In this document: positions 35,986 to 46,900 of the stretch, in pieces
How the letters are laid out: the number at the start of each line of letters is the position of its first letter
Position numbering within the stretch: position 1 is the stretch's first letter
NCBI GenBank assembly: GCA_044238605.1
Contig: JBIICY010000003.1
Location: 248,001 to 312,000, forward strand
Origin: UBA10438 sp044238605
GTDB lineage: Bacteria; Bacteroidota; Ignavibacteria; Kapaibacteriales; Kapaibacteriaceae
Direction of reading: 5' to 3'
DNA: 64,000 nucleotides
Notes under the pieces: generated by a model
What the model saw: only the letters and a program-made list of their open reading frames with translations
What the model was told of the DNA's origin: nothing
Database searches by the model: none
Position numbers and translations under genes: made by a program

Positions 35986-35994
35986 TGTGGATAA
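35986..35994 (-). promoter_or_regulatory. perfect DnaA-box sequence in a divergent promoter region
   Basis: TGTGGATAA lies in the 66-base gap between the divergent metal-efflux operon and the solute-binding protein gene, 22 bases from the latter's ATG. Confidence 0.4.
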
Positions 35995-36015
35995 CTTTAC
36001 CCAATATTTCCCATT

Positions 36016-37815
36016 ATGAACGGCAATTCATTGGGTTTCTGGCGTGAATACCCGAGTTTTGTCGTAATGGAAGCCCAGATCAGATCCGTTTTCGCACATG
36101 GGTTGCGGTCTCTGGCTCTTCAGCGGTCTTTGACAATTGGATTTGCAATCTGCAGTTTTTTGTTTAGTTCGTGTGTCGGTCATCGGCCGGCACCAGTAGA
36201 GAGTACGTCAGTTTTCAGTTACAACGAACCTGATGGTCTTCTCAGCTTAGATCCAGCACAAGCATCTTACCGTAGCGCGTTGTGGACGTCATCGCACCTA
36301 TACAACGGGCTCGTAGAGCTTGATTCGAACCTTACCATAGCCCCGTGCATTGCATCGGAATGGTCGGTCGATAATGCTGGTTTGGAATGGACCTTCCGTC
36401 TTCGGACGGATGTTTGGTTCCACACGGATTCATGTTTTGGACCACAGCGTACGCGCAGAGTTGTTGCACAGGACGTTAAGTACAGTCTTGAGCGCATTCT
36501 GGATGCACGCACAAAGTCTACCGGTCTCTGGGCATTCCGCACTACGATCCTTGGCGGTGATGAATTTCACCAGGCAACGCGTCGTGGACTGTGGCCGTCG
36601 CTTCAGGGAATACGCGTGATCAATGATTCTGTTCTCACTATTCGTCTCACAAAACCTTTTGCTCCGTTTCTGGCAGTTCTCACAATGCCATATGGCTCGA
36701 TTATTCCGAGGGAAGCGATCGAACTGTATGGTGCCGATTATGGACGACATCCCGTTGGTACGGGCCCGTTTATGTTCGGTACTTGGATACCAGATAGAGA
36801 GTTGACGTTGAGGCGAAACCCGCGCTACTTCAAATTCGACGCCCACGGGCGCCGTCTGCCGTACCTGTCAACGGTGCGTGTAGGATTTGTGCGGGACCCA
36901 AAGAGCGAGTTCTTCGAGTTCACCAAAGGTGAATTCGACCTCATCAGCTCTATAGACGAGTCATTTATCCCGAGTGTCTTTGAATCAGATGGGCGCCTGA
37001 AAGCCCCCTACGATCGGTTTCGCGTGTTGCGCACATCAGCCAACACTGTGGAATACTACGGCATCCTCATGGACACCACCCTTCCGGCAGGGCAGTTATC
37101 GCCCCTAGCTCGTTCGAAGGCATTACGTCAGGCGTTGAACTACGCCATCGATCGGCATCGCATCGTTGCATATCTCCTCAATGGCAGAGCCGTCCCAGCA
37201 TATCACGGGGTACTTCCCCCAACAATGCCGGGATTTAACGACTCCGTTCGTGGGTACAGATATGATCCAGCGCTGGCTCGCCGATTACTTGCACAAGCAG
37301 GATATCCAAACGGCAAGGGGCTTCCTCCGCTTCTGCTACAGCTTGGTAATAGTGCCCGTACGGCCGCTATTGCCGAAGCGGTTCAAGAGCAGTGGGAAGA
37401 GATTGGAATCAAGGTTGAACTCCGTCAGGTTGATTTTCCGCAGCACCTGTCCATGGTTCGAGCTGGTGAGCTCGCATTGTGGCGGACAAGTTGGATTGGG
37501 GATTATCCCGATCCGGAAAATTTCCTGGCTCTGTTCATCACACCGACCATCGCCCCGAAGGGTCCGAATACAACGCGTATATCGCGTCCGGACCTTGATT
37601 CACTCTATGAAGCCATTTTGGACCCGACGCGATCAGATCGTGAGCGTCGGGATATCGCATCTGCTATGGAACGTATCGTGATAGAGGAAGCGCCATGGGT
37701 GTTTCTGTATTATCACGTTGTTCTTCGGGTTGTGCACCCGCAGGTTAAGGGGCTAACCCTTGACGGGTCGGACCGTCTTGTTCTTGAACGAGTTTACAAG
37801 ACGTCCATCAACTAA
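36016..37815 (+). CDS. ABC transporter substrate-binding protein, peptide/nickel family (SBP_bac_5)
   Basis: 599 residues; an in-frame ATG at 36067 could be the true start. The export signal ends in FAICSFLFSSC, consistent with a lipoprotein. Family features: DPAQASYRSALWTSSHLYNGLVEL, VVAQDVKYSLERILD, PKSEFFEFTKGEFDLI, ALRQALNYAIDRHRIV and LWRTSWIGDYPDPENFLALF. These proteins bind oligopeptides or similar solutes outside the inner membrane and deliver them to DppBCDF-like permeases. No permease or ATPase gene is adjacent, so it works with a distant transporter. Confidence 0.9.
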   Translation: MNGNSLGFWREYPSFVVMEAQIRSVFAHGLRSLALQRSLTIGFAICSFLFSSCVGHRPAPVESTSVFSYNEPDGLLSLDPAQASYRSALWTSSHLYNGLVELDSNLTIAPCIASEWSVDNAGLEWTFRLRTDVWFHTDSCFGPQRTRRVVAQDVKYSLERILDARTKSTGLWAFRTTILGGDEFHQATRRGLWPSLQGIRVINDSVLTIRLTKPFAPFLAVLTMPYGSIIPREAIELYGADYGRHPVGTGPFMFGTWIPDRELTLRRNPRYFKFDAHGRRLPYLSTVRVGFVRDPKSEFFEFTKGEFDLISSIDESFIPSVFESDGRLKAPYDRFRVLRTSANTVEYYGILMDTTLPAGQLSPLARSKALRQALNYAIDRHRIVAYLLNGRAVPAYHGVLPPTMPGFNDSVRGYRYDPALARRLLAQAGYPNGKGLPPLLLQLGNSARTAAIAEAVQEQWEEIGIKVELRQVDFPQHLSMVRAGELALWRTSWIGDYPDPENFLALFITPTIAPKGPNTTRISRPDLDSLYEAILDPTRSDRERRDIASAMERIVIEEAPWVFLYYHVVLRVVHPQVKGLTLDGSDRLVLERVYKTSIN

Positions 37816-37847
37816 TTGTTTACACAACATCACAAGGAGGCACAGTT

Positions 37848-38759
37848 ATGACACAACTGCCAGGCATGTCTCTCCTATGTGTCTTGATCGCAGCAGTCTT
37901 CGCGTTCTCTTCAGTTGTGCCAACGGAAGTGTCGTCTGCACCAGTGGCGGCGGCAATCAAGAAGGCAACAAAAAAGAAGAGCAAGCGCAGTCGCAAGCGC
38001 TCTCGTAGAACTGCCTGTACACCGGCATCTCGTGCCGCTGGTAAAAAGCAGGCCTACGCCCTCCTCAGCACCCAGAGTCCTGAACTATGTCGCCTTACAG
38101 GTGTTCAATACGCCTCGAACCGCGACACGATCATCAACACCGCGGATATACTCGCATCCGACGGAGAACTTGCTCTTGATCAGCAAGGGGCAGACCAGCC
38201 CTATGAAGAAGGCGAAATCATCGCCGAGCTTGAGCAGGAAGATGATGTTACACCAGACTTGGAAGCGTTCCGCTCACTATGGCTTTCCATGGTTAGCGAA
38301 CGGGAGAAGGAAGACGCAGCAACGCCAGGTGGAATACCGAAGCAGAAACTTGCAGACCTTGTTATGGATTGGCTTGGCACACGCTATCACTTTGGTGGTA
38401 GCGCACGCACAGGGATCGACTGTTCAGCATTCACACAGATGCTGTTCTCATCGGCCTTCAGCATTCAGCTGCCTCGCACGTCTGTTTCACAGTCCGCAAT
38501 TGGGCAATCGGTATCTCGCAGATCAGATCTGCAGTTTGGAGATCTGGTGTTCTTCCGAACACGTTCCCGCAGAGGTATTTCGCATGTCGGGATGTATCTC
38601 GGAGACAATCTGTTCGCACATTCGTCATCACGATATGGCGTAACGATTTCCTCACTCGAGTCTACGTACTACAGCAAGCGTCTTGTTGCAGCACGCAGAT
38701 TGGGTGGAGAAGAGATCACCCGCACAGCTTCTTCTGTACCGACAGCTCCGGCTAATTAA
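37848..38759 (+). CDS. NlpC/P60 family cell-wall peptidase
   Basis: 303 residues, starting after a near-perfect AAGGAGG ribosome-binding site. Signal peptide followed by a strongly basic stretch (KKATKKKSKRSRKRSRR), an acidic middle region, then an NlpC/P60 domain from about residue 165: YHFGGSARTGIDCSAF holds the catalytic Cys, FRTRSRRGISHVGMYLGD the catalytic His, and LFAHSSSRYGV the third polar position. The family cuts gamma-D-Glu-mDAP bonds in peptidoglycan. The basic stretch may bind cell-wall polymers. Confidence 0.92.
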   Translation: MTQLPGMSLLCVLIAAVFAFSSVVPTEVSSAPVAAAIKKATKKKSKRSRKRSRRTACTPASRAAGKKQAYALLSTQSPELCRLTGVQYASNRDTIINTADILASDGELALDQQGADQPYEEGEIIAELEQEDDVTPDLEAFRSLWLSMVSEREKEDAATPGGIPKQKLADLVMDWLGTRYHFGGSARTGIDCSAFTQMLFSSAFSIQLPRTSVSQSAIGQSVSRRSDLQFGDLVFFRTRSRRGISHVGMYLGDNLFAHSSSRYGVTISSLESTYYSKRLVAARRLGGEEITRTASSVPTAPAN

Positions 38760-38792
38760 GGTACAGAACCGCAAATCCAAGAGTCAAAAAAG

Positions 38793-38836
38793 AACACCCC
38801 GTTACAGCATGTTGTAGCGGGGTGTTACTGTTTTCG
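38793..38836. terminator. bidirectional terminator between nlpC-like gene and rnr
   Basis: AACACCCCG (38793-38801) pairs with CGGGGTGTT (38818-38826), extended inward by TACA/TGTA. The left flank is A-rich (CAAAAAAG) and the right flank reads ACTGTTTTC, so both convergent genes could use it. Confidence 0.85.
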
Positions 38837-38856
38837 GCATAGTATCTGAAGAATGA

Positions 38857-41079
38857 TTAAGACTCGCGTCCGCGTCTGCCCGACCTCTTCGGCTTCTTGA
38901 TCTCACGTTCCACAAGCTCCACGGTTTGTTCGATGCCTGACTGATCCTTTGACAATCGTAGGTCGATTTCTCGACGGTCGATGTTGGCTTTGACGATACG
39001 TACGCGCAGCTGCGTACCGTAGCGCACAACACGCCGAGAGTTACGTCCGATAATGCGCATGCGGCGGTCGTCAAAGATGTAGTAGTCGTCGTCGAAATCT
39101 CGAAGATGCAGCAAACCCTCGATCATCAGATCGTGAAGGGTAATGAATACGCCAAACTGCGTTACGCCCGTGACGTAGCCTATGTGGTCCGATCCAACAT
39201 GCTCGTGGGCTAGGATGGTCTGAGCCAGCTTTGTCGAGGCGCGCTCGGCCTCAACGGACTGCCGCTCCGTCAGCGAGCAATGGTCACTTGCATACGATGC
39301 CAGATCCCGCAGCTTAGACATCCTGCGTTGTTCAGGAAGCCCCTTACTGTATTCCTTGAGGAATCTGTGTACAACAAGGTCGGGATAGCGGCGAATAGGT
39401 GATGTAAAGTGCGAGTAGTCCGCAAATCCTAGCCCGTAGTGTCCGATGTTGTACTCGGCATAGACAGCCTTGGCCATGGACCTCAGCAGCAGCGTGTTAA
39501 CTACGGGCTTGTCCGGACGGTTTGCAGCCTGCTCAAGAACGGCATTGATCTGCAATGGAGAGAGCTGACCGCTCGGCACATCAAACCCGAGCGCACGGAT
39601 CACATTGGTTGCATCGGCGATTTTATCGGCACTTGGTTTGTCGTGTACACGATACACGAACGGAGGAACATCCTGCAGATTCCAGTCTTTCTTAAGCGCA
39701 TGCAGATGCTCTGCCACAGTTCTGTTGGCTGCCAGCATGCACTCCTCTACGAGCGAGGTTGCATGTGTGCGTGTCTTGACAACCGCACGTGAAGGCATCT
39801 TTTCTGCATCAAGAATGAACTTGATCTCCTGTGTCTCAAAATCGATACCGCCGGCTTTCATGCGGCGCGTAAAGAGTTTGCGTGCCAGCGCGTGCAGTTC
39901 ATTGATCAGATCTGCGTGGTCTCCGTCGGCCCCTTCGATGATAGACTGTGCTTCGTCGTAGGTATACCGTCTGCAACTCTGAATAAGAGTCTCCTCGATG
40001 CGGTATGATCTTCTGATGCCAGTGGGCGAGAACTCCATAAACACTGAGTAGGCGCAACGGGGCTGATTGGGCACCAACGAGCAGATATCATTGCTGAGTC
40101 TCTCAGGCAGCATCGGGACAACACAGTCCACCAGGTAGGTGCTGTTGCCACGTTGTAGTGCTTCCTTATCAAGCGCCGACCCCTCCTGCACGTAATGCGA
40201 GACATCTGCGATGTGCACGCCGAGCTCTATGTTGCCATTGTCGAGATGCGTTAGCGAGAGTGCATCATCGAAGTCGCGTGCGTCTTCGGGGTCGATCGTA
40301 ACAATGCGCAGATCCCGAATATCGCGCCGATTCTCCAGCGTTGACGGATCTGGATGGGCATAGCCCAGTGCTTCTGCTTCTACCTCAGGTGGAAATGTTT
40401 TTGGCAGACGAAACTCCTTGAGGATCGCTGCGAATTCGACGGCCGCCTTGCCTGATCTGCCGATCACTTCTGCAATGGTTACTTCGGGAGACGACTGTGC
40501 ATTGCGCCAACGGTGGAAGCGCGCGCTAACCTTGTCTCCGGGTTTAGCCCCGTTCAGATGCTGCTCGGCAACGAGGAAGTCTATGTGGTACTTTACGTCG
40601 TCGGGAATGACATAGAAGAAGGTTCCATCGTGTTCTATCGTACCTGTGATTACGTGGGCGGCGCGCTGGACAATGTCAAGCACCTCGCCCCGTGGCTTCT
40701 TTCCCGTTGCTATGGCGTGCATTTGCACCACAACGGTGTCGCCGGATAAGGCCGTGTTCATGTCATGACGTCGAATAGCAATCACCGGAACCGACTCATC
40801 CCGCGTTGTAACAACTGCGTTATTGTGATGATACGACAGCACGCCATGTATATCGGAACTTGTCCGATGAGGCAGCGTATACCTCCTGCGGCTCATCCGC
40901 TGCACGATACCTTCGTCTACCATCAGCTCGAGCAGATCACGCATGTATTCGTATTCATCACTGCCGGCTTTGATGCGCATTTTCTTTGAAAGATCCAGCA
41001 TCTGAAGGGGGCTCACAGAGGTGCCAAGTGCTTCAAGAATCTCTTGACGAAAGTTCTGCAGTTCGGTTAATCGCTTCAT
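38857..41079 (-). CDS. rnr: ribonuclease R
   Basis: 740 residues from the ATG ending at 41079. A 3'-to-5' processive exoribonuclease of the RNase II superfamily that degrades structured RNA. Order: N-terminal winged helix (MRDLLELMVDEGIVQRMSRRRYTLP), cold-shock domains, the catalytic RNB block IDPEDARDFDDALSL holding the magnesium-binding Asp residues, VEECMLAANRTVAEHL, HFTSPIRRYPDLVVHR, then a C-terminal S1 domain (GYVTGVTQFGVFITLHD) and a basic tail (KKPKRSGRRGRES) typical of RNase R. Confidence 0.96.
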   Translation of the reverse strand: MKRLTELQNFRQEILEALGTSVSPLQMLDLSKKMRIKAGSDEYEYMRDLLELMVDEGIVQRMSRRRYTLPHRTSSDIHGVLSYHHNNAVVTTRDESVPVIAIRRHDMNTALSGDTVVVQMHAIATGKKPRGEVLDIVQRAAHVITGTIEHDGTFFYVIPDDVKYHIDFLVAEQHLNGAKPGDKVSARFHRWRNAQSSPEVTIAEVIGRSGKAAVEFAAILKEFRLPKTFPPEVEAEALGYAHPDPSTLENRRDIRDLRIVTIDPEDARDFDDALSLTHLDNGNIELGVHIADVSHYVQEGSALDKEALQRGNSTYLVDCVVPMLPERLSNDICSLVPNQPRCAYSVFMEFSPTGIRRSYRIEETLIQSCRRYTYDEAQSIIEGADGDHADLINELHALARKLFTRRMKAGGIDFETQEIKFILDAEKMPSRAVVKTRTHATSLVEECMLAANRTVAEHLHALKKDWNLQDVPPFVYRVHDKPSADKIADATNVIRALGFDVPSGQLSPLQINAVLEQAANRPDKPVVNTLLLRSMAKAVYAEYNIGHYGLGFADYSHFTSPIRRYPDLVVHRFLKEYSKGLPEQRRMSKLRDLASYASDHCSLTERQSVEAERASTKLAQTILAHEHVGSDHIGYVTGVTQFGVFITLHDLMIEGLLHLRDFDDDYYIFDDRRMRIIGRNSRRVVRYGTQLRVRIVKANIDRREIDLRLSKDQSGIEQTVELVEREIKKPKRSGRRGRES

Positions 41080-41140
41080 AGCGCAATATGCGCCTTTGTT
41101 CAACGTTGATTGTCGTGAAAGTTTCTCGTAGAATCGCGGC

Positions 41141-41653
41141 ATGACAACGAACAACGTATCGATCATCGTAGGTCTGTGCTGCGTGCTCATCGCAAGCGCA
41201 CAGGATGCTAGCGAGTGGTTTGGTAAGGGATTAAATGCATTTCATGACGGCAGGTATGGTGAAGCAGTCGTGAATTTTACGCGTGCAATCGAGCAGGATA
41301 GCGGTGCCTCACCGGTATGGTATAACAGGGGTACGGCTTATATGCGCATGCGGATGTTTGAGAAGGCATACTTCGACCTTACCCGGTGCCTGCAGCTGAG
41401 ACCGTCGCAGGTAACAATCAGTGCTCGGATGCAGCGGGCAGTTGTTGGTGCAGAACTTGGGCTGCGCGAAGATGCCCTGAGGGACATTTCAACTGTTATC
41501 GAAATCGATAGCACGTTTCCAAAGGCACGACTGCTGCGCGGACGTATCTATCTCAGCAGCGGCGATACCGCGCGCGCATGCAGAGACCTTGCTGGAGCAT
41601 TGCAACTCGGTGACAGTTCAGCTGTAAAGTATCTTCAGGCGGTATGCAAGTGA
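41141..41653 (+). CDS. secreted TPR-repeat protein
   Basis: 170 residues with an N-terminal signal segment (SIIVGLCCVLIASAQ). At least three tetratricopeptide repeats: WFGKGLNAFHDGRYGEAVVNFTRAIEQ, VWYNRGTAYMRMRMFEKAYFDLTRCLQL and ARLLRGRIYLSSGDTARACRDLAGALQL. A periplasmic scaffold is likely. It overlaps the next gene by ten bases and is divergent from rnr. Confidence 0.75.
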   Translation: MTTNNVSIIVGLCCVLIASAQDASEWFGKGLNAFHDGRYGEAVVNFTRAIEQDSGASPVWYNRGTAYMRMRMFEKAYFDLTRCLQLRPSQVTISARMQRAVVGAELGLREDALRDISTVIEIDSTFPKARLLRGRIYLSSGDTARACRDLAGALQLGDSSAVKYLQAVCK

Positions 41654-42531
41654 AGATTCAGTTTCTTCTGCTGTTTTGGTTAAGCTTAGTCTTCACCGCA
41701 GACGTGGCACTGGGTCAATCGGCTCCTTTGATCAACACCGACAAGGCTGCTTCAGAGTTCATCAGCGATAATGCCAGACCCTCCTTCCTGATCAAGCGCA
41801 TAACAATCGTGGGCAGGGTAGATACCATGAAGGCCGTTGTGAAAACATCAACCGTAAGGTCGATTAAAGGCGACTATGCTCGCTATAAGCCTGTGGTAGA
41901 TTCTATCTGGTGGACGTCAAAAGATTCTCTCCATCACGATGTATCTGTGCTGTTGCACCTCGAGGGACAAGGTATACCTCTCCCAGCAAACTATGTGCGA
42001 GGATCCGTGCGGCTTACCGTGAGCGCGGCGTATCGGCATGGAGATGACTGGATTGCTACGTCCTCAGAAGCATTCACCGTTCCTGTTGCAAACGTCGAGA
42101 TTCCACGTCCCATTGTATCACAGTCCAAGATGGAAGTAGTCCTCGGTAAAGAGACACCACGTTCTCTGCCATTTGAGATACGAGGCATCCGCGTCTTAAC
42201 TACAGGCAAGGACACGGTAGATCATCTTCCAGAGGTACGAAACTTTACACTCAGCGATGTTGCGGTTGAGTACGCAGACGAATCTCTTGTAACATCAGAC
42301 CCCTCACTGGATTCGCTCCGTTCTGTGGAACTCACAGCTTCTGTCTCGGCCAGCGGAGAGATTGTTATCAGCGGAAACATCAAGCACCCGCAGCCTAAGG
42401 CCGGGAAGAAGATCCCAAAGCTCGAGTCAGCAACATTCTCCATCAACGTTCGTGCACGACTCAATCACCGTGGAGGTAAGGGGCTTGCACGCACCCGCAC
42501 GATCGATGTTTCGCTGTTTGAGAAGCAGTAA
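41644..42531 (+). CDS. secreted protein of unknown function
   Basis: 295 residues with a clear signal peptide (VKIQFLLLFWLSLVFTADVALGQ); a GTG at 41650 is an alternative start. The mature chain is strand-rich with alternating charged and hydrophobic residues (VSVLLHLEGQGIPLPANYVRGSVRLTVSAAY, IVISGNIKHPQPKAGKKIPKLE). I recognise no family. It is translationally linked to the TPR protein gene before it, so the two probably act together outside the cytoplasm. Confidence 0.65.
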   Translation: MQVKIQFLLLFWLSLVFTADVALGQSAPLINTDKAASEFISDNARPSFLIKRITIVGRVDTMKAVVKTSTVRSIKGDYARYKPVVDSIWWTSKDSLHHDVSVLLHLEGQGIPLPANYVRGSVRLTVSAAYRHGDDWIATSSEAFTVPVANVEIPRPIVSQSKMEVVLGKETPRSLPFEIRGIRVLTTGKDTVDHLPEVRNFTLSDVAVEYADESLVTSDPSLDSLRSVELTASVSASGEIVISGNIKHPQPKAGKKIPKLESATFSINVRARLNHRGGKGLARTRTIDVSLFEKQ

Positions 42532-42534
42532 CAC

Positions 42535-43950
42535 TTACTGCTGATATCCGCCACCAAGCGCCTTGTAGAGCTTGATGTACGCGCGGTACTGATTTGCCCG
42601 AGCAGAGATGTACGAGCGCTGTGCATCCAGTAACGAACGCTGTGCGTCCAGAACCTGCAAGTAGGGTGTAGCGCCGTAACGATAGCGCAGCTGCGATAGT
42701 CGCAGTACTTCGGTTACAGCTACAAGTCCTTCTTGTGAAGCCTTAACCTGCACGTGTCCGTTCGTAACGATCGTGATAGCATCGTTGACATCTTTGACCG
42801 CATTGAGTACTGCGGTCTTGTATGCGAATTGAGCTTGCATGGATTGTGCCTCTGCTCCATCAACGCGAGCAGCGTTTCGTCCGGCATTAAAGACAGGTTG
42901 CACAAGATTGCCGGCAAACTGGTAGGCAAATGACGCCGGATCGAAAAGTGTGCCGGCCTGCAAACTCTGCAGTCCAGCATCGCCCGTGAGCGAAACACGT
43001 GGAAACTGTTGTGCCACGGCTACACCGACTTCTGCAGTAGCCGCTTCGAGCTCGTACTCAGCGAGCTGTATATCGGGCCTACGCTCGAGCAGCGAGCCAG
43101 GAAGCCCCGTAGGGAGGGTGTCTGGCACGATAAGTTCCTCGATTGAACCTCCACGCTGTACCGGAGTGCCCGGCATACGCGCGAGCAGCACATTGAGAGT
43201 GTTCTCTGTCTGCTCAATCGCAGCGATCGTCGTGGCGATAGTGCCCTCGATACGATGGAGTTCTGCCTCTGCCTGACGGTAATCAAGTTCTGATGTCTTG
43301 CCAGCATCGAACAGCGTCTTGGCAAGCTTTAGATACTCCTGACGATTAGCAAGATTGGAATCAAGCTTCTTCTTGATCTCGTCAAATTCGAGAAGTGTAA
43401 TGTACGTCTCTGCTACAGAGCCCACGAGTGTGAGAACAGCAGCACGGTTTCCTGCATAGCTGCCAGACAATCGTGCACGCTGTGCTTCGGTTCCTCTGGC
43501 GATTCTTCCAAAAACGTCGATCTCCCAATTGAGCATAGCAGACAAGCCGAACACTCCCTGGAGCGAACTCAGCGCTTCAGCACTTTGATTTGGAAACCGA
43601 TTCTTTGAAAGCTTGGATTCGCTACCACTGGCAGCAAGATCTAGCTGTGGGTACCACTGAGATGACTGGATAGTAACACCAGCCTTGGCCTGTTCAATGC
43701 GGGCTAGGGTGCCTTGCACGTCGTAGTTCTGCCTGAGTGCAAGAGCGATGTAGTTGTTGAGCACTGAATCGCCATGGACCTCAAAGTATCGTTGATCTGC
43801 TAGCGAACGGTCGTTTGCAGCTACTCCGCGGTATGTCGCGGGCATCGCCAGATCTGGTCTGCGATAATCGGGCCCAAGTTTGCATGACGTTAGCACTCCT
43901 GCTGCAATGATCAAGGACATTGCGATGCTATAGCAAGTACGACTACGCAT
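42535..43950 (-). CDS. outer-membrane efflux factor, NodT/OprM family lipoprotein
   Basis: 471 residues from the ATG ending at 43950. Lipoprotein signal VLTSCKLGPDYRRPDL is the classical start of NodT-type factors. The two OEP repeats of paired helices are visible (YFEVHGDSVLNNYIALALRQNYDVQ, LERRPDIQLAEYELEAATAEVGVA). It forms the trimeric outer-membrane channel of a tripartite pump. Its start overlaps the end of the RND pump gene by eight bases. Confidence 0.93.
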   Translation of the reverse strand: MRSRTCYSIAMSLIIAAGVLTSCKLGPDYRRPDLAMPATYRGVAANDRSLADQRYFEVHGDSVLNNYIALALRQNYDVQGTLARIEQAKAGVTIQSSQWYPQLDLAASGSESKLSKNRFPNQSAEALSSLQGVFGLSAMLNWEIDVFGRIARGTEAQRARLSGSYAGNRAAVLTLVGSVAETYITLLEFDEIKKKLDSNLANRQEYLKLAKTLFDAGKTSELDYRQAEAELHRIEGTIATTIAAIEQTENTLNVLLARMPGTPVQRGGSIEELIVPDTLPTGLPGSLLERRPDIQLAEYELEAATAEVGVAVAQQFPRVSLTGDAGLQSLQAGTLFDPASFAYQFAGNLVQPVFNAGRNAARVDGAEAQSMQAQFAYKTAVLNAVKDVNDAITIVTNGHVQVKASQEGLVAVTEVLRLSQLRYRYGATPYLQVLDAQRSLLDAQRSYISARANQYRAYIKLYKALGGGYQQ

Positions 43951-46900
43951 GTTTTTGCCCCTTTCCGCGAGACTCAATAAAGGCGAAAAGTGCAGGAGCA
44001 AGTGTTACGCCGATGATGGTTGCAACCAACATCCCAAAGAACACTGCCGTGCCAACAGACTTGCGCGCACCTGCGCCAGAACCACTGGCCGTCATGAGTG
44101 GAACAACGCCAAGGATAAACGCAAACGCCGTCATCAGAATAGGACGGAATCGGAGCTTTGCACTCTCAAGAGCGGCTTCATGTGGCGTAAGCCCAGCTTC
44201 CTCTTGTCGCATTTTGGCAAACTCAACAATGAGGATTGCATTCTTTGCAGCAAGGCCGATCAGAAGAATAAGGCCGATCTGTACGAAGACATCATTGGCA
44301 AGCCCCATTACCCAGATACCGAAAAACGCACCGAATGCTGCCACAGGTGTTCCTAGCAGAACGCTCCAGGGAAGCTTCCATGAATTGTACTGCGCCGCAA
44401 GAAGCAGAAACACAAATAGCACGGCCATGCCAAAGGTTGGTAGGGGGCTTGGTGCACGCTTCTGTTCGTAGGAGAGTCCGGCATACTCAATGGCCATGCC
44501 GGTCGGCAGCGATGCGGCAGCAACCTCCTCTAATGCACTCATGGCTTCTCCAGTGGTATATCCCTTACCAACCTGCGAAGAGATCTCCACAGAACGGTAG
44601 AGATTATAGCGGTAGGTGATCTCTGAACCATTGGTCTGCGTAACATTTACAAGCGTAGAGAGCGGAATCATGCTGCCCGTTGTGGCGCTTCGAACAAAGA
44701 ACGATCCGATGTCAGACGGACGCTGGCGGAACTGGCTCTCGGACTGAAAGAACACTCGATAGAGTCTGCCGAACTTGTTAAAATCGTTTACATAGGCGCC
44801 GCCTAGCATCGACTGCAGCACCTGGAACACTTGGTCTACTGGTACTCCCAGTTTGCGAGCCTTTTCGCGGTCGAGTTCTATTTTCATCTGCGGAACGGTT
44901 GCATCGAACTGCGTAAAGAACGATCCAAGCTCCGGACGCTTAGCGCAGGCATCAGCAAAGCGCGCAGTCTCGGCTGCCAGCTCCGACACACTACGAGTGC
45001 CTGATTTGTCCTGCAGGTAGAATTTTACACCGCTGGCATTGCCGAAGCCGGGAATTGGCGGCATCGAGAACGAAAAGACGATTGCCTCTGGAATACTGCG
45101 AAATGCGGCATTGAGCTGCTCAACGATCTTGGTGTCAATAAGCTCCTTGCGTTCTTCCCAGTCCTTTAGACGCACGAACATCGACGCAACATTTGATGTT
45201 GACGCATCAGCAATAAACGAGACGCCAACAACCGAGATGTAGGATTCTACACCTTCCTGCTTTGCAAGAATCTGTTCCACCTTACGGACAACGGCATCTG
45301 TCCGCGGCTGCGAGGCAGCATTTGGCAATGCAATGTTGACCATGATGATGCCCTGGTCTTCTGGCGGCACGAATCCCGATGGCAGGCTCGATACAGTAAT
45401 CCCTGTAAGAAGTGCGAACACAACAACGCCAACTATTGACAACACAGACTTGCGGACAAGGCGCGTTACAACGGACATGTAGCCATTCGTGAACCGTCCA
45501 AACACGTTATTGAATGCTCGATAGAATGGGGCAAGCGGACTTGGCTTCTCAGGGTTTGGTTGCTTCAGCAGTAGCACGCAAAGCGCAGGGCTTAGCGTGA
45601 GGGCGCTAAAGGCAGAAAAAAGCGTAGATACAGCAACCGTGATGGCAAACTGAAGGTACATGCTGCCGGTAATGCCACCCATAAATCCAACGGGCACGAA
45701 GACCGCCGCAAAGATGAGTGCGATTGCAACAACGGGTCCAGCAACCTCCTTCATCGCCATAAGCGTGGCTTCTTTGGGAGAGTGTCCATGCTCCATATGG
45801 TGCATGACTGCCTCTACTACAACGATCGCATCATCGACCACGATGCCGATGGCAAGAACCAGGCCGAACAGTGAGAGCGTATTGATCGAGAACCCAAGCA
45901 TCGGGAACAAGATGAACGTGCCGATCAGCGATACAGGTACCGTGAGAAGCGGAATCAGCGTAGCACGCCAGTTCTGCAGAAAGATGAACACAACAAGAAT
46001 CACTAGGGCAACAGCTTCCAGAAGCGTCTGGATGATCTCATCGATCGATGCCTGCACTGCAGGCGTTGTATCGAAGCCAACCTGAACCTTGATGTCGTTG
46101 GGGAAGGATGACCGCATTGATTCAAGCTTGGCGTAGATCCCCTTTGCCGATTCAAGCTGATTGGCTCCGGGCATCAGATAGACAATCAGGGCCGTTGCCG
46201 GCTTGCCATCAAAGCGGGAACTCATGCCATAGTATTCGCTGCCGAGTTCAGCCCGGGCAACATCCTTCACACGAACAACACGTCCGTCTGCGGTTTCCCG
46301 CACAATCACATTCTCGAACTCTGCTGGCGTGGAGAGTTTTCCTGGGGCAAGCACGGAATACGTGAGTTCTTGTCCTTTCGACGTAGGCACATCGCCAAGC
46401 TTGCCGGCAGGTGCCTGGATATTCTGCTCGCGGAGCGCACTGATAACGTCCGTTGGTGTTAAGCCAAGGCGCGCCATCTTATCCGGCTGCGCCCACAGGC
46501 GCATGGCATATTCAGCACCAATAAGATCTACGTTGGATACACCGGGAACGCGCAGCAGCTGATCGCGGACGTTGATCATTGCGAAGTTGTTCAGGAAAAT
46601 CCCGTCGTACTTTCCGCTCTCGGAGTACACCGAGATTACCATCAGGATTGATGGATTGATCTTGCTAACGGTAAGACCTTGCGTATTGACCTCTTGTGGC
46701 AGCCGAGATGTGGCCCGCGAGGCCCGGCTCTGCACAAGCATGTTGGCGATGTTGATATCATTGCCTGGCTCGAAGGCAATGTCGAGCTTCATGTTGCCAT
46801 CGCTGGTATTCTTCGACAACATCGAGAGCTGATTGTCGAGTCCGTTGATCTTCTGCTCCAGCGGTGTAGCTACAGACTGCTCAACAACTTCGGAACTCGC

